Assembly: GCA_018208355.1 (NCBI GenBank)
Contig: CP062796.1
Coordinates: 173,217-237,216 of the forward strand
Direction: 5' to 3'
Length of the DNA stretch: 64,000 bases
Source of the DNA: Candidatus Fermentithermobacillus carboniphilus
GTDB taxonomy: Bacteria; Bacillota; Sulfobacillia; Fermentithermobacillales; Fermentithermobacillaceae
In this document: positions 33,860 through 41,138 of the stretch, piece by piece
Layout: every line of letters begins with the position of its first letter
Numbering within the stretch: the stretch's first letter is position 1
Translations under genes and position numbers: made by a program
The notes under the pieces: model-generated
Databases searched by the model: none
What the model saw: the letters and a program-made list of their open reading frames with translations, nothing else
What the model was told of the DNA's origin: nothing

Positions 33860-33888
33860 TTCCCATGAAGATAGGCCGCGTGTATAAT
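33860..33888 (+). promoter_or_regulatory. candidate promoter of miaA-hfq
   Basis: TTCCCA (33860-33865), a 17-base spacer and TATAAT (33883-33888), in the gap after mutL. The -10 is perfect and the -35 weak. Confidence 0.45.
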
Positions 33889-33935
33889 AACAGTGATTTG
33901 GTATCCACACGCGCAAAGGGTGAAGATCGTCAACC

Positions 33936-34886
33936 TTGGAGAAGGTACTGGTAATCACGGGACCGACAGCTTCTGGCAAGTCTAAGCTTTCTTTGGAGCT
34001 TGCGGAATACTACCCGATGGAGATTATCTCGGCTGATTCCATGCAGGTCTACAAATATATGGACATCGGGACCGATAAACCTCCTGTCGAAGAGAGGCAG
34101 AGGATCCCCCATCACCTGGTAGACATAAAGTATCCGGATGAACCCTGGAGCGTAGAGGAATTCCAGGTACTCGCGAGGAAGGCTATCAGTGAAATTCGGG
34201 AGCGAGGCAGAGTCCCGTGCGTAGTTGGGGGGACCGGTTTCTACATTCGGGCACTGCTTGAGAACTACCCGCTCTACGATGCTCCCCCGGATTGGGAAAC
34301 GAGGAAAGAGTTGCAACGCCTTGCGCAAATGAGGGGCAACGAGGCCGTCCACGCGATGCTCAGAGACATCGACCCCGAATCGTGGCAGACTCTACACCCC
34401 AATGACTTGAAGCGAGTTATACGTGCCATCGAATATTACCGGGCCACAGGCCGTCCTATCTCAGAGAGAAAGCACCGGAAACTACCTGCGCCGTACAATG
34501 CTTTGATGATCGGGCTTCGGTGGCGCCGTCAAGAACTGTACGAGAGAATCGATAATAGGGTTGAAGACCAATTCCAGCGCGGATTCGTCGAAGAAACAAA
34601 ACGTCTCCTGGAGATGGGATATTCGGAAGACCTTCCAAGCATGCAGGGTCTAGGGTACAAGGAGATATGCCAATATTTGAAGGGCCTTACCACTTTGGCC
34701 GAAACCAAGGCTCTCATAAAGCGTAATACAAGACGGTTTGCCAAAAGGCAATTTACATGGTTTTCCAGAGAAGGCGGAATAATTTGGGTGGAGATGAGCA
34801 AAGATAAGTCCTGGAACAGCGCCGTAGAAGAAGTACGTCGTATTTATGAAGGGTGGATTTCCGAGAAACTTCCAATGACTGAATGA
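33936..34886 (+). CDS. miaA: tRNA dimethylallyltransferase MiaA
   Basis: Adds the isopentenyl group to A37 of tRNAs reading UNN codons. 316 residues; P-loop ITGPTASGKSKLS near residue 8, SADSMQVYKYMDIGTDKP, and the conserved GGTGFYIRALL. TTG start at 33936 with only a weak ribosome site. hfq follows 28 bases later, a gene pair conserved across many bacteria. Confidence 0.96.
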   Translation: MEKVLVITGPTASGKSKLSLELAEYYPMEIISADSMQVYKYMDIGTDKPPVEERQRIPHHLVDIKYPDEPWSVEEFQVLARKAISEIRERGRVPCVVGGTGFYIRALLENYPLYDAPPDWETRKELQRLAQMRGNEAVHAMLRDIDPESWQTLHPNDLKRVIRAIEYYRATGRPISERKHRKLPAPYNALMIGLRWRRQELYERIDNRVEDQFQRGFVEETKRLLEMGYSEDLPSMQGLGYKEICQYLKGLTTLAETKALIKRNTRRFAKRQFTWFSREGGIIWVEMSKDKSWNSAVEEVRRIYEGWISEKLPMTE

Positions 34887-34914
34887 GTATCGGAGATAAC
34901 TGGAGGGAACCGTA

Positions 34915-35196
34915 GTGACAGCCAAGAATACCATCAACCTGCAGGATTCTTTCTTGAATCAGATAAGGAAGGAGAATACCCTCACCACCGTTTACCTCAT
35001 TAACGGGTTCCAGCTCAAAGGTATCGTTAAGGGTTTTGACAGCTTTACAGTGATTCTCGACAGTGATGGAAAGCAGATGCTCATTTACAAGCATGCCATT
35101 TCGACCATAACTCCCTCAAAACCCGTGAGCTTCCAGGAAGCGCGCGAGACGGCTGAGGAAAGAGCACAGGAAGTGGAGAAGGCCCCTGAAATCTGA
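34915..35196 (+). CDS. hfq: RNA chaperone Hfq
   Basis: 93-residue Sm-like protein. Sm1 is seen in [20 protein letters not shown] and [15 protein letters not shown], and Sm2 in [13 protein letters not shown] 20-residue glutamate-rich tail follows. GTG start with GGAGGG 8 bases upstream. Confidence 0.97.
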   Translation: MTAKNTINLQDSFLNQIRKENTLTTVYLINGFQLKGIVKGFDSFTVILDSDGKQMLIYKHAISTITPSKPVSFQEARETAEERAQEVEKAPEI

Positions 35197-35392
35197 GACA
35201 TGTAACCCATGTCAAGCGAGGTCCTGTTGTATAAATTTACGGTCTCGGGGTAACGCCGGCCGTGCGTGGCGTTCGTCGGCCCTGTCCTGTTTCCTTTCTA
35301 CGTGAGACACCGCCCCCATGATGCGTCCTCCGCGGGGATAAGCATGTAAATTTTCGGAACAGGGTAAACTTACCCGTAGCGGAGGTGATAGC

Positions 35393-35608
35393 GTGCCAAG
35401 AGATCCAGTTTGCGGAATGAACGTAAGAGAGGGCAAGGATTCGATCAGATCTGAATACAAAGGGCAGACTTACTATTTCTGTTCCGATAAGTGCAGGTCT
35501 GAGTTTGACAGGAATCCCGGCTCATACGCGGGAGACGCCGCGAATGAGGATAGAAACAGGGCAGACAATTCCCGGAACCAGAGACTGGACAACCGTCAGC
35601 CAAGGTAA
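35393..35608 (+). CDS. YHS-domain protein
   Basis: 71 residues. The YHS signature is DPVCGMNV (residues 4-11) with YKGQTYYFCSDKCRSEFDRN following; the three cysteines are typical metal ligands of this small domain, found alone or on copper ATPases. The C-terminal 25 residues are Asn/Arg-rich and low complexity. GTG start with GGAGGTGAT upstream. The 196-base gap before it holds a 6-bp hairpin AACGCC/GGCGTT but no clear gene. A good terminator follows. Confidence 0.85.
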   Translation: MPRDPVCGMNVREGKDSIRSEYKGQTYYFCSDKCRSEFDRNPGSYAGDAANEDRNRADNSRNQRLDNRQPR

Positions 35609-35631
35609 GCTATTTCAATAGCACTTCGAGG

Positions 35632-35662
35632 GGCCGCCTCGTGGATGGGGCGGCCGTTTTTG
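35632..35662 (+). terminator. Rho-independent terminator after the YHS gene
   Basis: A 7-bp stem GGCCGCC / GGCGGCC with a 10-base loop, followed by GTTTTTG. It separates the miaA-hfq-YHS region from spoVK. Confidence 0.8.
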
Positions 35663-35806
35663 TCGCGGCCTCTTCGTTCCGGCCTCGTTGTGCGCCACGT
35701 GTAAGAGTTCTCGCCTATAAACCATTTTACCCGCTCCCCGCGTATAATGTCTCGCGGTGAAGGATTAACCGGCTGTGAATACTAATGCGGGGGAGGCGCC
35801 GTTTGG

Positions 35807-36097
35807 GTGGAGAGAAACGTCCTTCGCGCCAGCACAGGGCCAAGCCTGCGGCTTGTTTCCCACGAAAGAAGCTGCCACTACGCGGCTATACCGGAGAATG
35901 AGAATTTCTGTTCCATCCCGCACTTACAAAAGACCCCGGGCGCAGAAAGTGCCCTCGAGGAGTTGAACTCGCTGGTCGGGCTCAACAAGGTGAAAGAGCT
36001 GGTTTTTGAGATCTACGCCTTTGCGGAGGTTCAGAAGAAAAGGGAAAGAGTCGGACTTTTAGGAGAAAAGACCGTGTTGCACATGGTGTTCAAAGGC
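35807..36097 (+). CDS. spoVK: SpoVK-like AAA+ ATPase, 5' segment (gene interrupted by the element)
   Basis: First 97 codons of spoVK, a AAA+ ATPase of the CbbX/SpoVK family required for spore maturation. The last 55 residues show the family N-domain: LEELNSLVGLNKVKELVFEI, EVQKKRERVGLL and VLHMVFKGNP. The match stops exactly at KGNP, the beginning of Walker A, where the integrated element begins; read onward, the frame gives LNSPMKLVGI and ends at 36175. The GTG at 35807 has GGGAGG 11 bases upstream. A TATAAT lies at 35743-35748. The remainder of the gene is at 45358-46011 in the matching phase. Confidence 0.82.
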
Positions 36098-36122
36098 AAT
36101 CCCTTGAATTCTCCGATGAAAT
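36078..36122. other. attL-like junction of the spoVK element
   Basis: The host-derived left half reads ...TTCAAAGGC and the element-derived right half TCCCTTGAATTCTCCGATG, around the central AA at 36098-36099. AAAGGCAATCC here matches AAAGGTAATCC at the right end (45352-45362). The single difference (C36097 / T45357) lies just left of the AA, which allows the crossover to be placed to its right. The minus-strand recombinase stop codon lies inside this site. Confidence 0.75.
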
Positions 36123-37637
36123 TGGTCGGAATAAGGTCTCAGATAGCCGGATGTCCGCAATGGCTCTATCCTTGACTATCGTGCCGTTGATGATTGTTCG
36201 GAGGACATTCTGTATCATGCGCGCATCGCCATTGTTCCACAGCCACAAGAGTTCCTTTGCTTCGGACCCGATATGCTGGTCAACCTGTTCTTCCCGGGGT
36301 ATTCGAGAGAGTATCTCAGCTCTTTCTGCTTCCAGAGCTTTTCGTTCACGCTCAACTCTCTCGCGGGCAAGGCGAAGATCGTTGTCAGAAATTATGCCGT
36401 TTTCGTAGGCCTGAATCTGGCGTTGAAACTTTTGGTCTATAGCGGCTTCGCGGCGTGCGAGGTCTTCGAGCAGGGCCTTTGACGCCTTCTCTAGATCGCT
36501 GCTGGAGGTGTACATCATTCCGGCTACCAGGTCTTGTAATGCCTCATACACAGTCTTTTCCGCCTCATCAATGAAGACATAGTTGAACCAGCAACCGCCG
36601 CTCTTCTGATACTGAGAACACACAAATATCAGCCTATCTTTGTTGGGCCCCTTGTTACCATATCTTCTCGATACCATCTTGCTCCCGCAGTGCCCGCATA
36701 TCACGAGCCCGGATATCCTATATTTCATCTGCTTCTCACCGCCTTTCGGCATCTTTCGGGTTAACCTGGCCTGGATTTGGTCCCACTGCGCTCTACTCAG
36801 TATGGGTTCGTGAGCATTATCGCACACGATCCAGTCTTCAGGATTTCTCCAGCGCATCTTGCCGTTTTTATCGTAGTAGCGGCGGTTCCAGATGACTCTT
36901 CCAGCATACAATTCGTTTGTGAGCATGGCGCGGACCGTAGGACCGGACCACGCCTTACCTTTCTTCGTCCTCACACCTGCTTCGTTCAAGATCTTTGAAA
37001 TCGCCCTGTAGCCGTACCCTGCTATAAACAAGTCCGCAGCCCTCCTAACCCATTCCGCTTCTTCGGGCACCTCAACCAAGTTTCGTTCGTCGTCAAAGCG
37101 GTATCCGAAAGGGGGGACTGCCATATACTTTTTCTTCTTTGAGACTATCTCGGCCATGTTTGTCTTCACACGGGTCGCTATCATAGCCCTTTCAAATTCA
37201 GCAAAAGCCGCCAGGATCTGGAGAACCATTCGCCCTATCGGGGTCGACGTATCGAAGTTGAGCGACGTACACACATACGCAGTATCGTGCTTTTCGCAAA
37301 GCTCGATGAAATTCAGCATGTCGAGCAGGTTGCGGGAAAGCCTGTCTATAGCCATAGTTGCCACGACAGCAACCTTTCCCTCCTTAATGAGACTTAAAAG
37401 CCTCTTCATTGCAGGTCTATTCATATCCTTGGCTGACGCACCCTCGTCTACAAATGTCTCGACATAGTCCCATCCCTGAAACTTGGCATAAGCCGCAAGC
37501 TTATTGAGCTGTGTGTCTATGGACTGCCCTTCTCGTGCCTGCTCATCTGTGGAAACACGGGCGTACAGCGCCACAATTCTGTGATGTGGATTTGACTGGG
37601 GTAGGTTTGAGATGTTCTCGTTCTGGATGCCCCTCAT
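36090..37637 (-). CDS. Large serine recombinase of the spoVK element
   Basis: 515 residues, size and layout of a large serine integrase. The catalytic domain starts IVALYARVSTDEQAREGQS (nucleophile Ser29), with AIDRLSRN and the GRMVLQILAAFAEFER helix. The recombinase domain follows (FGYRF, GYGYRAISKILNEAG), then a zinc ribbon (CGHCGSKM with CSQYQKSGGCW) and a coiled coil near 395-445. The ATG at 37637 follows AAGGAGA. The last codons and TGA lie across the left attachment core: the integrated form ends SRDCL, while a circular form would end SRDYL with TAA. It is the obvious enzyme for integration and excision. Confidence 0.96.
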   Translation of the reverse strand: MRGIQNENISNLPQSNPHHRIVALYARVSTDEQAREGQSIDTQLNKLAAYAKFQGWDYVETFVDEGASAKDMNRPAMKRLLSLIKEGKVAVVATMAIDRLSRNLLDMLNFIELCEKHDTAYVCTSLNFDTSTPIGRMVLQILAAFAEFERAMIATRVKTNMAEIVSKKKKYMAVPPFGYRFDDERNLVEVPEEAEWVRRAADLFIAGYGYRAISKILNEAGVRTKKGKAWSGPTVRAMLTNELYAGRVIWNRRYYDKNGKMRWRNPEDWIVCDNAHEPILSRAQWDQIQARLTRKMPKGGEKQMKYRISGLVICGHCGSKMVSRRYGNKGPNKDRLIFVCSQYQKSGGCWFNYVFIDEAEKTVYEALQDLVAGMMYTSSSDLEKASKALLEDLARREAAIDQKFQRQIQAYENGIISDNDLRLARERVERERKALEAERAEILSRIPREEQVDQHIGSEAKELLWLWNNGDARMIQNVLRTIINGTIVKDRAIADIRLSETLFRPISSENSRDCL

Positions 37638-38099
37638 ACGTCGCTCAATCTCCTTGTGTCACCTCTTCTATGCCTATGCTAAACGGCATCCCACGAAGCA
37701 CCGGACATCTGCGCAGTTTCGGAGGCGGAGGGGCTATCTCGAAGACAATCGAGCACACGATTCTCTGGCGCGGAAATCTTGGGGGCCAGCCGATGATTAC
37801 TATTTCTAACAACTTGTGCCCTCACCGGGAGAAGTGTTACCTTTACTGACGTACCGGTGAAGGACGCGGGGTATCAGATTGTCATTACCTGAACAAGCGC
37901 TACGTCGGCCAAAGTATGTTCATATGTGCATTGTTTTTTGGAGGCTTATGCATATGCTTTGGCAAAGATGGAGGTCCAGAGAGTAAGATGAATGAATCTA
38001 CCGGAGGTCGCTCGTCCACACCGATTGGTTTGCCCTGTTGAATGTGCTGGGAATCACCGGGATTAGTCATGTTGCTTGCTACCACATAAAGCGTTCGAA
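37638..38099. other. element interior without a supported gene
   Basis: About 460 bases between the recombinase start and the GGDEF remnant. Short open frames exist on the plus strand (for example 37670-37849 and from 37917) but they lack ribosome sites and recognisable sequence. The recombinase promoter should lie here on the minus strand; I see CATA motifs near 37675-37685 but no promoter I would call. Confidence 0.4.
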
Positions 38100-38243
38100 G
38101 TGGTCGTGTTTATCGAAAGCCAAGTCAAGGAACTAGGGATGTCATTTGGGGTGGCTATGTTTCCCGCTGATGGGGATTCACTGGAAGACCTTCTGAACAT
38201 CGCTGACAGGATGCTTTATAGGGCGAAAGAGAAACTATCTTGA
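38100..38243 (+). pseudogene. GGDEF-domain C-terminal remnant
   Basis: The frame reads LGMSFGVAMFPADGDSLEDL followed by LNIADRMLYRAKEKLS and TGA. This matches the end of a diguanylate cyclase domain (SiGvA..P.dg....LL..AD.alY.AK). The frame is closed by TAG at 38064, and the GGDEF active-site half is absent. Possible GTG starts at 38100 and 38106 would give at most 47 residues, so it is a decayed fragment. Confidence 0.55.
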
Positions 38244-38344
38244 TGTTATCTTGAAAGTATCTTGATAGTCGATGTGCATACTTAGTGGCGGTAAAACCAA
38301 GTTACGCGAACTTGGTAGGAGCTTATCAAAAAGGGGGAATCCAC

Positions 38345-38845
38345 GTGAAAAGGGCGACCATAATAGGATTAGCGGTACTCTTTACGGTAGGGCTTGCGGT
38401 TCCCGCTTTAGCCCAAGGTTTTAAGGGTGGGGCATGGTGCGGTGGCCTCCTCGGCCTCGGCCGGGATCCTGCTGCGTTAGCTGATGTCATCGCGGGGTTA
38501 GGTTTGAGCGATGACCAGGTGGCGAATATACAATCGCTCCAGCAAACTGGATTCGAGAAACTCCAGAGCATACGGGAAGCTGTGTGGAAAAAGCAGCAAG
38601 AGCTCAGGAGCATGCTGTGGCAGAAAAACCCCGACAAGAACGCCATCTCTGCCAAGTGGGATGAACTGCGTCAGCTCCGGCAGCAGATGAACGATTTAAT
38701 GCAGGAACTCCGCAACCAGATGCAGAGCGTCCTGACACAGGAGCAGCTCAACAAGTTGCAGCAGAATCGGCCTTGCGGACGAGGCCGATGGGGAGCTAAT
38801 GGTCAGAACCGTCCAGCAGCAAGACCCTTCAGCTCTAACTTGTAG
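38345..38845 (+). CDS. Spy/CpxP-like exported protein
   Basis: 166 residues. An N-terminal signal peptide (MKRATIIGLAVLFTVGLAVP, cleavage likely after ALA) is followed by a mostly helical, Gln-rich region: LGLSDDQVANIQSLQ, then VLTQEQLNKLQQ near the end, the LTxxQ motifs of the Spy/CpxP/CnrX group of extracytoplasmic chaperones and metal sensors. The GTG at 38345 follows AAAGGGGG; a longer frame from 38285 lacks a ribosome site and would bury the signal peptide. Terminator follows. Carried as cargo by the spoVK element. Confidence 0.75.
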   Translation: MKRATIIGLAVLFTVGLAVPALAQGFKGGAWCGGLLGLGRDPAALADVIAGLGLSDDQVANIQSLQQTGFEKLQSIREAVWKKQQELRSMLWQKNPDKNAISAKWDELRQLRQQMNDLMQELRNQMQSVLTQEQLNKLQQNRPCGRGRWGANGQNRPAARPFSSNL

Positions 38846-38881
38846 GCGATAGCAGCTTCTAGGGCCCCAACCCACCAATAT

Positions 38882-38920
38882 ATGGCGGTGAGGCCTTGTC
38901 TGCCTCGCCGCCATGTTTTT
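38882..38920 (+). terminator. Rho-independent terminator after the Spy-like gene
   Basis: A 13-bp stem ATGGCGGTGAGGC / GCCTCGCCGCCAT (one T-G pair) with a 7-base loop, followed by GTTTTT. One of the strongest terminators in the window. Confidence 0.92.
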
Positions 38921-38949
38921 AGGTGGCATAGTAGATGGATGGCATCACT

Positions 38950-39031
38950 GTTGACGAGTCAACAAAATGCTTGATACCATAACTTCATGGTCCCAAGACC
39001 ATATGACAGCATGTGCATCTGTCAGCTGGGG
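38950..39031 (+). promoter_or_regulatory. structured leader / candidate promoter of yitT-like gene
   Basis: GTTGACGAGTCAAC (38950-38963) is a palindrome containing a TTGACG that could serve as -35 with TACCAT 18 bases on. Two small perfect hairpins follow: ATGGTC-CCAA-GACCAT near 38985-39002 and TGACAG...CTGTCA near 39003-39023. Role unknown. Confidence 0.3.
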
Positions 39032-39049
39032 TAAATCTGGTGGGCTCTC

Positions 39050-39901
39050 ATGCGGACATTCAAGCAGTATGTCATCATCACGTTCGGAATGTTTGTCTTG
39101 GCTGTCGGACTGTACTTTTTCCTTATACCTGGCCAGCTGGCAGCGGGCGGGGCAATGGGTATCGCCATGCTTATTTCCCACTACATCCCTTTCCTCCAGG
39201 TTGGACAGCTCATGCTCGCCATCAATATCCTCCTTTTTCTCATAGCGTTTGTCGTCCTGGGCACCAGTTTCGGGTTGAAAACGATCTATACCAGTCTCGG
39301 TCTGTCAGCCTTGATCTGGATTCTCGAGAACGCGTATCCGCTGCAAAAACCACTGACAGACGACCTACTACTGGCTGCGGTTATGGGGACCGTCATTTCG
39401 GGTGCAGGTATGGGAATAATTTTCAACCAGGGTGCATCCAGCGGAGGCACGGATATCATAGCCAAGATAATAAATAAATACACCCACCTTGACATCGGAA
39501 AAGCTCTTCTCGTGACTGACGCCCTGATCACCCTTCTCGCAACCGGGGTTTTCGGGCTTGAAAAGGGTATGTACGCTCTCCTTGCAGTCATCTTCAACGG
39601 TTCCGTCATAGATTATACCGTCCAAGGTCTCAACGTCGCGATGCAGGTATTCATCATGACGTCGAAGCCCGACACCATCGCCAGGTTCATAATCGATCAC
39701 CTGGGAAGGGGGGTTACGTTTTTATCCGGCAGGGGAGGCTACTCCGGAAAGGAACTCAAGGTTATATATACCGTGCTCAACAGAAGGGAATTCGTCTCCT
39801 TGAAGAACTTCATCAGGGAGGAAGATCCAAAGGCCTTCATCACCGTCAGCCAGGCCCACGATGTCCTGGGAGAGGGCTTCAAAGCCATAACATCAGAGTG
39901 A
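39050..39901 (+). CDS. YitT family membrane protein
   Basis: 283 residues. Five or six membrane helices occupy residues 1-170 (for example YVIITFGMFVLAVGLYFFLI and LTDDLLLAAVMGTVISG), with the conserved GIIFNQGASSGGTDIIAKII. The last 80 residues form the soluble DUF2179 domain (LGRGVTFLSGRGGYSGKELK). Function of the family is not established; members are widespread in Firmicutes. ATG with GGTGGG upstream. Cargo of the spoVK element. Confidence 0.93.
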   Translation: MRTFKQYVIITFGMFVLAVGLYFFLIPGQLAAGGAMGIAMLISHYIPFLQVGQLMLAINILLFLIAFVVLGTSFGLKTIYTSLGLSALIWILENAYPLQKPLTDDLLLAAVMGTVISGAGMGIIFNQGASSGGTDIIAKIINKYTHLDIGKALLVTDALITLLATGVFGLEKGMYALLAVIFNGSVIDYTVQGLNVAMQVFIMTSKPDTIARFIIDHLGRGVTFLSGRGGYSGKELKVIYTVLNRREFVSLKNFIREEDPKAFITVSQAHDVLGEGFKAITSE

Positions 39902-40049
39902 GCCTCACCCGGCCCGGTTGCGTCTCTTTTGGATCCGAGTAACGGGATACTGCGAAAAATCGAGAAAACAAGAGATCCGTGGAGAAAAAGGCAGATCCGT
40001 ACGTAACCATGCGCTGATAATCCAGAAGGAGGCGTAACACGCGAACCGC

Positions 40050-40085
40050 TTGACTTTGACTAACTTTGACTTATCGTAATATATC
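40050..40085 (+). promoter_or_regulatory. candidate hsp20 promoter with three TTGACT repeats
   Basis: TTGACT occurs at 40050, 40056 and 40066. The second copy with TATATC (40080-40085) gives an 18-base spacer. The repeated hexamer could also be a regulator site. No CIRCE element was seen. Confidence 0.33.
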
Positions 40086-40149
40086 CTTGCTGGAAAGCCA
40101 AAACGGCCTATCCAATTGAACAACAATCTTCCAGGAAGGAGGAGTTCTC

Positions 40150-40590
40150 ATGATTAGACCGTGGAATGCTATTGCCGAGCTATCAAGGCTCGAAAGGAAC
40201 ATAAACTCTCTGTTTTCAGAGCTCTGGAGGGATCTCTCACCGAAGACGCTGATAGAGGAGGAACTCGGAGGGTTCCCAGTCGATGTGATAGACCAAGGTG
40301 ACAGCCTGACTGTCAGGGCCGAACTTCCGGGAGTAGATAAGGAAAACATCGAACTTAATTGCACTGAGGATACAGTGAGCATTGCCGTTGAGAAGAAAAG
40401 TGATATCGTCGTTAAAGACCAGTACTGGCTGAGGCGGGAATCCTCCTTTGGAAAAGCAGTTCGCGTGATTAGGCTGGATTCGCCCGTTGACCCGACCAGG
40501 GCCGAGGCCTCACTCAAGAATGGCGTGCTCACGGTGAGACTTCCCAAGACACAGCCGTCGAAACGCGGACACAGGATCCAGATTGACTAA
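40150..40590 (+). CDS. Hsp20/alpha-crystallin family small heat-shock protein
   Basis: 146 residues, holdase chaperone. The alpha-crystallin domain spans about 42-135, with FPVDVIDQGDSLTVRAELPG, VDKENIELN and the conserved ASLKNGVLTVRLPK. ATG follows AGGAAGGAGG. A 9-bp hairpin without T-run lies 34 bases after the stop. Cargo of the spoVK element. Confidence 0.95.
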   Translation: MIRPWNAIAELSRLERNINSLFSELWRDLSPKTLIEEELGGFPVDVIDQGDSLTVRAELPGVDKENIELNCTEDTVSIAVEKKSDIVVKDQYWLRRESSFGKAVRVIRLDSPVDPTRAEASLKNGVLTVRLPKTQPSKRGHRIQID

Positions 40591-40619
40591 CCTACGGAGT
40601 AACTCATGACCGGGTAACT

Positions 40620-40656
40620 GGAGGCCGGACTCCATCTCGAAGGTGAGTCCGGCTCC
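40620..40656 (+). terminator. hairpin after hsp20
   Basis: Stem GCCGGACTC (40624-40632) / GAGTCCGGC (40645-40653), extended by GGA/TCC with one bulged G. It is followed by TGATT, so it is a weak terminator at best. Confidence 0.5.
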
Positions 40657-40662
40657 TGATTG

Positions 40663-40887
40663 CTAGTAACCTAAACCTAAGCCGCCTCTGGACCGCGTTC
40701 TCCCAACACGGTACACGAACTCGATGGTCTTCCCAGACTTGTCCGAATAACTGGGGTCTACAGTACGAATTATCCGCTCTGCCCCGACTGACAGCGATGC
40801 GCCGGATGCAGTAGCAACAACTGTCTTGCGAGTTTTCCCCTGCACCAAAGAGGAAGACTCCCCAGCTCGGGAATCGGCGCTATCCAT
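40663..40887 (-). CDS. Doubtful 74-residue frame
   Basis: A small basic frame (ending FVYRVGRTRSRGGLGLGY) on the minus strand between hsp20 and the ABC exporter. The ATG has no ribosome site at a proper distance (AAGGGGG is 16 bases away) and no start codon lies closer. No family is recognised. If real it would share the palindrome-rich intergenic region with the ABC genes. Confidence 0.25.
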   Translation of the reverse strand: MDSADSRAGESSSLVQGKTRKTVVATASGASLSVGAERIIRTVDPSYSDKSGKTIEFVYRVGRTRSRGGLGLGY

Positions 40888-40914
40888 AGCCGGAAAGAGT
40901 TACCCCCTTAGAGT

Positions 40915-40968
40915 TTCTTCGTAGTCCGATATATTTGTACTACGAAGAACGTGTGATATGATCATATC
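40915..40968 (+). promoter_or_regulatory. palindrome-covered promoter of the ABC exporter genes
   Basis: A perfect 11-bp inverted repeat TTCTTCGTAGT (40915-40925) / ACTACGAAGAA (40939-40949) and a perfect 14-bp palindrome GATATGATCATATC (40955-40968). A promoter TTGTAC (40935-40940)-16-TATGAT (40957-40962) overlaps both. This is the layout of an operator-controlled promoter; no regulator gene is next to it. Confidence 0.6.
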
Positions 40969-41045
40969 GCAAAAACATGACACCTCGTATTTTGGGGTCG
41001 TGCAGTTCGGTAGCTTGACTTCCCGTAAGGTTAGGCGAGGATTTA

Positions 41046-41120
41046 ATGAGCGATACTGAGACAATCGTCCGGTTAAGGAGGGTCAAGTGGGAAACGACCA
41101 AGTCGGAGGGCATGGTTTAG
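41046..41120 (+). CDS. 24-residue upstream open reading frame (possible leader peptide)
   Basis: ATG with GGCGAGG 8 bases upstream encodes MSDTETIVRLRRVKWETTKS plus GMV-ending tail, stop TAG at 41118, 18 bases before the first ABC gene. Its place resembles bmrB, the leader peptide that controls the B. subtilis bmrCD exporter by attenuation, but I see no clear terminator/antiterminator pair. It could also be a non-coding leader. Confidence 0.35.
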   Translation: MSDTETIVRLRRVKWETTKSEGMV

Positions 41121-41138
41121 TCTGAGGAGGGCAGTCCT

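Noticed and set aside
36090..36175. Reading the 35807-36175 frame as a complete 122-residue protein
   Set aside because: Family similarity to SpoVK ends exactly at the attachment core; the last 26 residues are element sequence.
37670..37849. A 59-codon frame upstream of the recombinase, on the other strand
   Set aside because: No ribosome site, no family resemblance, and it lies where the recombinase promoter should be.
38285..38344. Upstream start for the Spy-like protein
   Set aside because: The 20 extra codons lack a ribosome site and would place charged residues before a clear signal peptide that starts at GTG 38345.
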